Below are positions 43,574-51,259 of a stretch of 64,000 nucleotides of DNA, piece by piece. The notes below the pieces were generated by a model, which had not been told where the DNA came from, did no database searches, and was given only the letters and a program-made list of their open reading frames with translations. The position numbers and the translations under genes were made by a program. The stretch covers positions 22,323 to 86,322 of the forward strand of contig DWVR01000068.1 in assembly GCA_019120125.1 (NCBI GenBank), read 5' to 3'. The DNA is from Candidatus Phocaeicola excrementigallinarum. Its GTDB lineage: Bacteria; Bacteroidota; Bacteroidia; Bacteroidales; Bacteroidaceae. Within the stretch, counting starts at the first letter, position 1; each line of letters opens with the position of its first letter.

Positions 43574-44598
43574 TGTTCGTTTGTGATAAATTCCCAATGT
43601 CCGTTTTTGTCCGAACCTATGCGTCTGATTACTGTCCCATTCATTTTTTTGATGTAACGTGCCACGGTTGCCCGGCCTATATCCAGCGCACGTGCATATT
43701 CATCATAGGTATATTCCGGATGTGCTTTGATCAGGGCAATAAGCTGGGTATTAGTGTCCTCCAGTATTACAATATCATTTACAGTATCACTTTTGTCTTT
43801 TACAGTATCATCTATGCTTTGCTGATACTGTAAGATCCTGTTTTCAAGGTTAGCGATGTGTTGGGCAAGCATTACATCTTGAACAATCGTGCTGTCTTCC
43901 TGCTCCCGACTGTCAATCAAAGCTTGGATATATTCTCCTTTAGCTTCTTTTGTCACAATAGAAGGGATAAGCCCTAATTGCCGTTGCACGATATTCATCA
44001 ACAGCCTTGTGGTACGTCCGTTGCCGTCCACCCACGGATGGATGGTGACCAGACGGAAATGGGCTTCGAAACTCAAACGATAGCATGCCGCCATGTCGTT
44101 TCTGTCTACTGAAGCCAATTCACTATTTAACCATTGGCAAAAGTCTGCGGTGGCTTGTGGTACTTTCTGAAAAGCCATATAACTTCTGCCACCTACGCCT
44201 GCACTTACGTTGCAATGACGTAGCTCACCTTTGGAGGAATCAAAATTACCGCCTAATACAGAGTATTCCGAACCTGTACACCGCATGACTTTGGCAGCCA
44301 ATTCACATAAAAAATCGGCTGTATAAGGTTGGGAGGTCATTGCCCAATGGAAGCCAAAAAGATAGGCGTTTTTCAGGTCCACATTCATCATTTGCTCCAT
44401 AAGGCTCCTTCCTTTGGCTGCAATTCCCTCGTCAAAAAGCAACTGGTTTTCCACCTCAGTTACGGTAGAGCCTTCGATTGCCGTTGAATGGGTGATGAGC
44501 GAGTAGAGGTAGAATTTCTCGTAATCCACCTGCTGTTCAATACCCGAAGCAAAGTATCGGTTGATTGTCTCTATCAGTTTCTTGTCTATTTCTTTCAT
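43570..44598 (-). CDS. Fic-family AMPylase-like protein
   Basis: A 342-residue Fic protein. The active-site loop HPWVDGNGRTTR is intact (catalytic His, near residue 190). An N-terminal STAIEGS matches the inhibitory helix [S/T]xxxE[G/N], so it is a class II, self-inhibited Fic enzyme; such enzymes transfer AMP to target proteins. The C-terminus is a winged helix-turn-helix (DEYARALDIGRATVARYIKKM), suggesting DNA binding and autoregulation. It is in the AT-rich island with RhuM and the restriction genes and is translationally coupled to the YqiA-like gene. Confidence 0.92.
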   Translation of the reverse strand: MKEIDKKLIETINRYFASGIEQQVDYEKFYLYSLITHSTAIEGSTVTEVENQLLFDEGIAAKGRSLMEQMMNVDLKNAYLFGFHWAMTSQPYTADFLCELAAKVMRCTGSEYSVLGGNFDSSKGELRHCNVSAGVGGRSYMAFQKVPQATADFCQWLNSELASVDRNDMAACYRLSFEAHFRLVTIHPWVDGNGRTTRLLMNIVQRQLGLIPSIVTKEAKGEYIQALIDSREQEDSTIVQDVMLAQHIANLENRILQYQQSIDDTVKDKSDTVNDIVILEDTNTQLIALIKAHPEYTYDEYARALDIGRATVARYIKKMNGTVIRRIGSDKNGHWEFITNEQ

Positions 44599-44613
44599 TT
44601 ACATATATGTTTT

Positions 44614-46170
44614 TTACATTTTTGCAATTACTTCCTTGCCTATCAATTGATTAAGTTTTGCGCCCACTTCTGCGTCTCCATAGATGGAAAGCCAATGTTC
44701 TTCAAACAAGGGTGTGTTTCGGTTGGCGATTCCACTTTTGTCTACCTGATAAAGGATAAGTCTTTCTTTGTCACAAATGCCCATGACGGAGCTTCGAAGC
44801 ATTCTTGCGTATGACAAGCATTGAGAAAAGGCATTCTGTTGTTCGGAAATCAGGGACATGTCCAATTTGGCTTCGATGACCATTGGTGCTGAAGCAAAAT
44901 GTCTTTCCCCTTTTGGGAAGAATACGAAATCTGGTATGGCTTTAAGGCCTCTGCCTGCTTTTTGAGACAATTGTCGTGTCCAGTTCTCTTCGCTGTATCC
45001 CAATAGTTTTAACATTGGAATCAGGATTTTTTCTTCTACATCTTTTTCTAAGTTTATTTCGCCAAAATCCATAGATTTCCCATCAAATAGTTTGGGATAT
45101 AATTCTGTGTCTCCTCCTTTTTCTTGTATCATACGAAGAAGTTCAGAGTAATCTGTAGCACTTAATTCTATTCCGTTAATTCCTTGAAGATTCTTTCTGA
45201 CAATGGGTACCTCTGCAAAGTAAGAATCCGTTTTCAAATTTTTAAAAGATATGTGTGGAGTCAGGATTCCATCGCATATAGTTGTACGGCAATGATAGTA
45301 ATCGAACGGATTGAATATACCCTCGGAATTGGCTCGCCAAATGGAGTGGATATAACTTCTAGGAGAAGTACAATAAATGACTATTATATCACCTCTTCGT
45401 GTACGTTCATTACAAGCCCAAATGTGTGTGTCATTTCCTTCTTTTTCTTTACCGAGTGAATCTAAAAATATAAAATCTCCATCGGATGCTCCGGTTATCC
45501 AAACATTGGTAGGTTTGGGTAACTCTTTGTTTTCATGAGATTCTTGTAGTAAAGTGGCATAATCATATATGCAAGCACAACATTCGGCATCTGTCAGTCC
45601 GTTTTCTTTTTGAAAATCATTCCAAACCGAACAGATGTCGTAATAATACATCAAATACGCTTTATAGTCTTTGCTTCTTGGAATGGGTGGTAGTTCAATA
45701 CCTAACGCATCACAATTGTGCTGAATCACATCAAAATGTGTCGGCAATAGAAGAGGTTTGAAAAAGGTGTAAGAATAGAATAAGAAAAACGACAAAGGAG
45801 GAATGAATGTCGCTTTTTGGCGATATTTGTTCTTAGGCAGAATCATTGATCTGGCATCGTTGTAAAACCTAATTTCTCCATTCTCATCTTCAGTAGCATC
45901 TATCAATTGATATTCTTCTATCAGGTGTTTGAACTTCTCGCGTGTCCAATTTCCATCTTCTGGCAAAAGTCCACAAGTAGGCAAGTTGGCTCCAAACAGA
46001 AAATTCAAATCCAGCCATCCATTGACGGATATTTTACCTTCCCATTTTTCCGAAAAATCCAAAATAGCTTTTATGCCATCATATGTGTTTTCAATCTCAG
46101 GATTGAACATTTCTATACATTTCTTACCTCTATCTGATTCCTTATAGAGATTCCACATTTGTTTGTTCAT
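44614..46170 (-). CDS. putative PUA/EVE-like plus PD-(D/E)xK restriction nuclease
   Basis: A 518-residue protein, no signal. The N-terminal 200 residues are helical and unfamiliar. The middle (about 215-340) reads VWITGASDGDFIFLDSL, then RRGDIIVIYCTSPRSYI, a pattern like PUA/EVE-type domains that bind modified bases. The C-terminal third has a nuclease core: PDFVFFPKGE...APMVIEAKLD, i.e. PD followed by ExK, as in HsdR N-domains. It lies among the restriction genes, 10 bases after RhuM, and its AT-rich codon use matches them. A modification-dependent nuclease is a reasonable hypothesis; the domain calls are by eye. Confidence 0.5.
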   Translation of the reverse strand: MNKQMWNLYKESDRGKKCIEMFNPEIENTYDGIKAILDFSEKWEGKISVNGWLDLNFLFGANLPTCGLLPEDGNWTREKFKHLIEEYQLIDATEDENGEIRFYNDARSMILPKNKYRQKATFIPPLSFFLFYSYTFFKPLLLPTHFDVIQHNCDALGIELPPIPRSKDYKAYLMYYYDICSVWNDFQKENGLTDAECCACIYDYATLLQESHENKELPKPTNVWITGASDGDFIFLDSLGKEKEGNDTHIWACNERTRRGDIIVIYCTSPRSYIHSIWRANSEGIFNPFDYYHCRTTICDGILTPHISFKNLKTDSYFAEVPIVRKNLQGINGIELSATDYSELLRMIQEKGGDTELYPKLFDGKSMDFGEINLEKDVEEKILIPMLKLLGYSEENWTRQLSQKAGRGLKAIPDFVFFPKGERHFASAPMVIEAKLDMSLISEQQNAFSQCLSYARMLRSSVMGICDKERLILYQVDKSGIANRNTPLFEEHWLSIYGDAEVGAKLNQLIGKEVIAKM

Positions 46171-46180
46171 AAAATTGCTA

Positions 46181-47191
46181 TTATTTTTTATTTTTCAATT
46201 CCTTCTGTTCTTTCTCAAAACTCTCCAAGAAATGGATTTCCACGGGTGACAGTTCATATTGCGTCCGCTCCTTGAACTTATCGTACTCCTGACTCACCTT
46301 CTGTTTGGCAAGCTCGGCGGAAATGGTTCCAGCATGGGTCAGAAGCTCTTTGCCAGAGAGCTTCAGGAAATCATCCAACTTCTGAATCCAGTCCTTCATA
46401 TACATCGGCTTGTGCGATTGCGCCTGAAGTTCGGCGAAGTCAAGATACAGGCTGACAATGCGGTTCAGTGTGTCCAGCTCTTCGGGAGACAAGTAATTCT
46501 TGGCTATTTCCGCATCGGTGCGTTTGGGCAATCTCCCTGTCCATGAGGTCAATCCCATGAAGTCCTTGTTGGCATCAGCCCGTTGGTAGATGACCTCTGC
46601 CGCCGTATGTCCGTGAGCTGAGAAGTGCATTTTGTTTTGTACGGTTTTGAAGAACATTTGTGTGACTTCCGCCCGTGGATCATAGTCAATGCTGAGTGCG
46701 TAAATCTCCAGCACTTTGCGGTAGAACACCTTTTCTGACGAGCGGATGTCGCGAATTCGGCTCAGAAGCTCATCGAAATAATTGCCGCCTCCGGCGCGTT
46801 TCAGCAAATCATCGTTCATCGCAAATCCTTTGATAAGGTATTCCCGTAGCACTTGTGTCGCCCAGATGCGGAACTGGACACCACGGTGGGAATTCACACG
46901 ATAACCTACGCTGATAATCATGTCGAGATTGTAGAAAGCGATATTGCGTTCTACCCTTCTTGTACCTTCATTTTGAACTGTTGCAAAAAATGCAACAGTT
47001 GAATCCGGTTTCAATTCTCCGGATTCAAACACATTTTTTATGTGCCTCGAAATGGTGGACTTGTTGCGTTGAAACAGTTCCGCCATCTGGTCGGCGGTGA
47101 GCCACACGGTGTCATTGGCGAGCGTGACTTCTATTTTTGTCTGTCCGTCCTCAGTCTGGTAGAGGAGGAAGTTGCCGGTAGATTCATTCAT
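46181..47191 (-). CDS. RhuM-family protein
   Basis: A 336-residue RhuM (COG3943) protein: YQTEDGQTKIEVTLANDTVWLT at the N-terminus is the family signature (key part VTLANDTVWL), followed by a helix-turn-helix-like QMAELFQRNKSTISRHI and the RNIAFYNLDMIISVGYRVNS region. Such proteins are scattered among restriction and toxin loci, were first noted in a pathogenicity island, and resemble the N-terminal DNA-binding part of Fic-associated factors. The function is not known. It sits between the restriction genes and the nuclease, in the same direction. Confidence 0.88.
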   Translation of the reverse strand: MNESTGNFLLYQTEDGQTKIEVTLANDTVWLTADQMAELFQRNKSTISRHIKNVFESGELKPDSTVAFFATVQNEGTRRVERNIAFYNLDMIISVGYRVNSHRGVQFRIWATQVLREYLIKGFAMNDDLLKRAGGGNYFDELLSRIRDIRSSEKVFYRKVLEIYALSIDYDPRAEVTQMFFKTVQNKMHFSAHGHTAAEVIYQRADANKDFMGLTSWTGRLPKRTDAEIAKNYLSPEELDTLNRIVSLYLDFAELQAQSHKPMYMKDWIQKLDDFLKLSGKELLTHAGTISAELAKQKVSQEYDKFKERTQYELSPVEIHFLESFEKEQKELKNKK

Positions 47192-47196
47192 TACTG

Positions 47197-47320
47197 TTAT
47201 AAGCTATAATAATACTTCCTGATCTTCTGTGCCATCAGTTTGCGTCGTTCATTTAAGAATGATTCATAATCCTCATGTTCCATCTGTGTGATAGTTTCCG
47301 GAGATACAGCTTTTTGAAGC
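47197..47320 (-). pseudogene. short C-terminal gene remnant between hsdM and rhuM
   Basis: An open frame overlapping the hsdM end in another frame ends in FLNERRKLMAQKIRKYYYSL. It has an internal ATG at 47283 that would give only 28 residues. The tail is like the extreme C-terminus of DUF262/GmrSD-type or related restriction proteins (an RRxLMAxKIxxYY pattern), so I read it as the leftover of a deleted gene. Low confidence in the family. Confidence 0.35.
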
Positions 47321-47321
47321 T

Positions 47322-48947
47322 TTAAATCAAATCCAAGCCCAACTCTTTCAAGAAAGCATTATGCCTGTTTCGTGCGTCCTCTATTTTACTGTCAATGTCC
47401 ATCAATTGCCGGTGGACTTTCACCAGATCAACGGGAGTTTCTTCTTTGGCTGTACTTACATAACGGGAGATATTCAAATTGTAGTCGTTGTCCTTGATTT
47501 CGCACATGGATACACAACGGGAATATCGCTCGACATCTTTTCTGTACTGGTACGTTTCCACAATCCTTTTTACGTCCGCATCGCGCAATGTGTTCTGCCT
47601 CTTTCCTTTTTCAAAGTTTTCATTTGAGCTGGCATTAATGAACAGCACATCATCGTTCTTCTTGCATTTCTTCAGCACCAGGATGCAGACGGGGATGCCT
47701 GTGGAATAAAACAAATTGGCAGGCAAGCCTATAACCGCATCAATATTGCCGTCATTTAAAAGCTTTTTGCGGATCAGTTCCTCCTTGCCGCCCCTGAACA
47801 ATACGCCATGAGGCAGGATGATAGCCATTGTTCCGTCTTCACGCAAGAAGTGGAAACCGTGGAGAAGAAATGCGAAATCGGCGGCTGATCTGGGGGCGAG
47901 ACCATAATTCTTGAAGCGGAAATCTTTTCCCAGTTCTTCGGTGGGCTCCCAGCGGTAGCTGAAAGGAGGATTGGCGACAATTGCATCGAACTGCAATTTT
48001 TTTGCCGGATTCATTTCGTTCAGAATATCCCAGTCGTTTAGCAATGAATCGCCATGATGGATGTCAAACTCTGTATCCTTGACTCCATGCAGCAGCATGT
48101 TCATACGGGCCAGGTTGTAGGTCGTTATGTTCTTCTCCTGCCCGTAGATTTTTCCGATGCCATGTTTCCCCATCTCATGACGGACATTCAACAGCAGAGA
48201 GCCCGAGCCGCATGCAAAGTCAAGCACCCGGTCTATCTTCGCTTTCTTTCCGGCCGCAGGGTCCTGGCTGTCCAGTGACACGATTTTGGACAAGATGGAG
48301 GAAATCATCTGGGGGGTATAGAACTCTCCGGCCTTTTGTCCTGAATTGGCGGCAAACTCACCGATCAGATATTCGTATGCATCACCCAAAGAATCTGTCG
48401 AGGTAGAAAACTCTGCTATTCCCTTGGCTATTTCCGTAACCACCTTGCAAAGCATGGTGTTTCTCTCTTCGTATGTCTTTCCCAGTTTGTCGGAATGCAG
48501 GTTGATTTCCGAGAACAATCCGCGGAAAGAGCTGTCGAACGACTGTTCCTCAATGTACTTGAATCCTTTTTCCAATGTGTCCAGCAATTCCTTGTCTTGC
48601 GTCCGGGCCAGTTCTACAATGTTTCCCCATAAGTATCTGGGAAGTATGACATAGTGAGCCTTACGGCGCATTTGCCGTTCAAAATCGGCAATGTCGTCAG
48701 GATTTTCCTCATACCAGATTTGCAGAGGAGTATTTACCTTTAATTTGGTCATGACATCCCGGGGAGTCTCAGGATAATCAGAACCTAATTCTTTCTTTAC
48801 AGCCTCTTCATATTGTTCTGAAAGATAACGCAGGAAAATGAACGAGAGCATATAGTCGCGAAAATCATCGGCCATCATGGAGCCACGCAGTTTGTCGGCT
48901 ATTGCCCAGAGGGCTTTCCCTAATTTATGTTGTTCTATTGCTGTCAT
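47322..48947 (-). CDS. hsdM: type I restriction-modification methyltransferase subunit
   Basis: A 541-residue N6-adenine methyltransferase. The HsdM N-terminal helical domain (about 5-150) is followed by the SAM motif VLDFACGSGSLLL (about residue 225) and the catalytic NPPFSYRW. With HsdS it methylates the recognition sequence and, with HsdR, forms the restriction complex. Last of the four-gene run hsdR-hsdS-prrC-hsdM; 12 bases after prrC. Confidence 0.97.
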   Translation of the reverse strand: MTAIEQHKLGKALWAIADKLRGSMMADDFRDYMLSFIFLRYLSEQYEEAVKKELGSDYPETPRDVMTKLKVNTPLQIWYEENPDDIADFERQMRRKAHYVILPRYLWGNIVELARTQDKELLDTLEKGFKYIEEQSFDSSFRGLFSEINLHSDKLGKTYEERNTMLCKVVTEIAKGIAEFSTSTDSLGDAYEYLIGEFAANSGQKAGEFYTPQMISSILSKIVSLDSQDPAAGKKAKIDRVLDFACGSGSLLLNVRHEMGKHGIGKIYGQEKNITTYNLARMNMLLHGVKDTEFDIHHGDSLLNDWDILNEMNPAKKLQFDAIVANPPFSYRWEPTEELGKDFRFKNYGLAPRSAADFAFLLHGFHFLREDGTMAIILPHGVLFRGGKEELIRKKLLNDGNIDAVIGLPANLFYSTGIPVCILVLKKCKKNDDVLFINASSNENFEKGKRQNTLRDADVKRIVETYQYRKDVERYSRCVSMCEIKDNDYNLNISRYVSTAKEETPVDLVKVHRQLMDIDSKIEDARNRHNAFLKELGLDLI

Positions 48948-48959
48948 ACTCTATATCGT

Positions 48960-50033
48960 TTAATCATTATGCAAGACAAAGTGATATTTTCCCATCAATG
49001 CATTGAATACATCAACAAGAATTCGTTTGTTGTCGGGGACCATCACACCGGCTTGTGGATAGTAGACTTTCTGATGCGTCAAGGCATTGATGATATCCGC
49101 CATCTTTCCTGACTCTTCCGTGAATCTGATTTGTTGAAGGACATATTGAAATTGTCCGACTCCCAAGAATGAGGCGATATTTTCAAGAATCTGCCTCAGT
49201 AAGGCCAGATGATAGACTTCCAGAGAATCTTCCTGAATGGCCGTATCCAATATCTGCAGGACTCTCAGATGATAGAGCAAGACACTGTTTCTGGAACTTG
49301 ACAATTCATATTGTTCTTCCGTATTCTCGAGAATAGAGATCTTGTATTTATTGGTTTCTCCTTTCCGTTTGGCTTTAAACTTATCGGCTTTCTCGCCCTT
49401 TGACAGCCAGTCACTGAGAATCGTGGCCAGTCCGATATGGTGCGTCGTGATGATGAGCTTTTTCCTCTCAAAATGTTTTTCTATCAGGCTCATTAGCGTA
49501 AACGCCGTGATGAAAATATTGTGGTCGTCCATACTGGAGACCGGATCATCAATAAAGAAGTAATCGCTTTGCTCTCCTGTCCAGCTGTCTACTTCTGTCA
49601 ATGCCAAGAAAAAGCACCATATAAAAATCCGTTCTTCACTCCTTGATATTTTTACAGGGTGTTGCCCTTCATCTCCTTTCATGAAAAAAGAGATTGAAGC
49701 AAGCCCTTGTTCGGGATTGTCATGGAATTGAAAAATGAAGTCGTATTTCGGATGGTAAGGCTTCAACTTTTCCATGACATCCACTTCGCTCAACTGGCTG
49801 TGATATTGGTTCAGACTGCTGGAAACGACATCCAGTCTGATGTGTTCATTGTCCCAAACAAACAAGTCCTCACTGAAGGCATAATATACTCCTGTCTGCC
49901 GTCCCTGTTCATTTCTCGCGGCTTCTTTATATTCAACGGAAAGACGCGTCTTGCCCGTCGCATTGGATGCATAAATCAGAAAGATGTTTTCCGGAGCATC
50001 CTTTATTTGTCTGGCTATCTGTGGTAAGTCCAT
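48960..50033 (-). CDS. prrC: PrrC-like anticodon nuclease
   Basis: A 357-residue protein with an ABC-type ATPase domain: Walker A YASNATGKTRLS (about residues 21-32), signature-like SRSEERIFIWCFFLA, Walker B YFFIDDPVSSMDD, and TTHHIGLA as the switch. This N-terminus closely resembles PrrC, the tRNA-Lys anticodon nuclease of type I system EcoprrI. At the C-terminus Arg280, Glu284 and His320 are spaced like the PrrC catalytic Arg-Glu-His triad (Arg-x3-Glu, then His some 36 residues on). The location inside the hsd operon supports it. In E. coli, PrrC is kept silent by the restriction complex and freed when a phage blocks it, killing the infected cell. Confidence 0.82.
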   Translation of the reverse strand: MDLPQIARQIKDAPENIFLIYASNATGKTRLSVEYKEAARNEQGRQTGVYYAFSEDLFVWDNEHIRLDVVSSSLNQYHSQLSEVDVMEKLKPYHPKYDFIFQFHDNPEQGLASISFFMKGDEGQHPVKISRSEERIFIWCFFLALTEVDSWTGEQSDYFFIDDPVSSMDDHNIFITAFTLMSLIEKHFERKKLIITTHHIGLATILSDWLSKGEKADKFKAKRKGETNKYKISILENTEEQYELSSSRNSVLLYHLRVLQILDTAIQEDSLEVYHLALLRQILENIASFLGVGQFQYVLQQIRFTEESGKMADIINALTHQKVYYPQAGVMVPDNKRILVDVFNALMGKYHFVLHND

Positions 50034-50044
50034 TGTTTACAATT

Positions 50045-51259
50045 TTAGATTTTAGGGAACAATTGTTGCATCAGTCCCTTTTTGTGTTCTTTCAATATTT
50101 CTACCTTTTGGGAGGTTGCTTCTATCAGCTCATCAAGAGAGGAGAGGCAATCGGCGATTTTTTGCTGCTCATCATAATTCTCTACAGTATATACTTCAAA
50201 CTCCTCAAAATTTTTTTTAGTTATTATTGGAACCGCTGTTTGACCTGCCAATTGTTTTAGCCTCTTCACATTATAAGTTATAAGATAGTATACATACTCG
50301 TAATGATACTTTCGATTACAGCATATTGTGTTAATTTGTTGATTGGTAGAACACTCTATTTTATTAATTGCATTTAAACCAATAGATGCAATGCAAGTAA
50401 CTAAAACAGAATTTTGGGGAATTACCCTTGCTTTATTCTTACCGAATCTTGTTAATTTTAAAATAGAATCATTTATATATTTACCTTTAAAATCTTGTGC
50501 TGTAATCCAAGCAAAGTCTCCATTCCAATATTTTCCTTCTTTTTTGCTTGGAGTATTTCCTGTTATAACTTCTCCTAAATCTATTATTTGCTTCTTTGCC
50601 CATCCTTTCGTCTCTTGAAATTCAGGGAATCTCAACTCAGGCACATTTTTCCCTTCTTTAGGAAACAATCGCTGCATCAAACCTTTTTTATGTTCTTTCA
50701 ATACTTCAATTTTACGGTTGGTTGCTTCAATCAAATCATCGAGAGAAGAAAGGCAATCGGCGATTTTTTGCTGTTCTCCGGAATTAATGATAGGATAATA
50801 GATTGTTTTTTCTTTTAATATGGAATAATGTCTTTTATATTCTTCTTGAGTTACAGGATTTGCTAATAGAATTTGATATAAGAAGAAGCCATTAATACAC
50901 TCTTTTGTTTTCAAGATTTTTATACCATCAGCACCTTGGGCAAAAGGAAATGTAACTTTCTTAAGAATACAAGTATGGTCTCCAAAAATAATAAGCGGCT
51001 GACTTAAAGATGCTTCTGTAATGACGGCACTTTCATCATTAGTCCATCCACAAATATAATTTTGTGATTGATCTATGATAGGGTAGTATCCTGTGTTTAA
51101 ATATTCTTGTGATGTTATCTTTTTAGGGGCAGTAATAACACTCGTCAAATTGTTGACGATGTTGTGTCTCCATCCTTCCATTTCTCGGAACTCCGGAAAT
51201 CTCAAAGCAGGCACAACTGTCTTTATCTCATGTTCTTTTTCCATATCTTTATTCTTCAT
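50045..51259 (-). CDS. hsdS: type I restriction specificity subunit
   Basis: A 404-residue protein with two target-recognition domains (about 20-155 and 210-360), each followed by a nearly identical helical spacer (QQKIADCLSSLDDLIEAT and QQKIADCLSSLDELIEAT). Each half starts with LRFPEF. The two halves thus form a direct repeat that can recombine to swap specificities. The start at 51259 overlaps the hsdR end by 11 bases; an ATG at 51244 (MEKEHE) is an alternative. The target sequence cannot be predicted by eye. Confidence 0.96.
   Translation of the reverse strand: MKNKDMEKEHEIKTVVPALRFPEFREMEGWRHNIVNNLTSVITAPKKITSQEYLNTGYYPIIDQSQNYICGWTNDESAVITEASLSQPLIIFGDHTCILKKVTFPFAQGADGIKILKTKECINGFFLYQILLANPVTQEEYKRHYSILKEKTIYYPIINSGEQQKIADCLSSLDDLIEATNRKIEVLKEHKKGLMQRLFPKEGKNVPELRFPEFQETKGWAKKQIIDLGEVITGNTPSKKEGKYWNGDFAWITAQDFKGKYINDSILKLTRFGKNKARVIPQNSVLVTCIASIGLNAINKIECSTNQQINTICCNRKYHYEYVYYLITYNVKRLKQLAGQTAVPIITKKNFEEFEVYTVENYDEQQKIADCLSSLDELIEATSQKVEILKEHKKGLMQQLFPKI

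Noticed and set aside
43570..44598. Doc/phd-type toxin-antitoxin pair for the Fic gene
   Set aside because: The Fic protein carries its own inhibitory helix and a C-terminal winged helix; no antitoxin gene precedes it.
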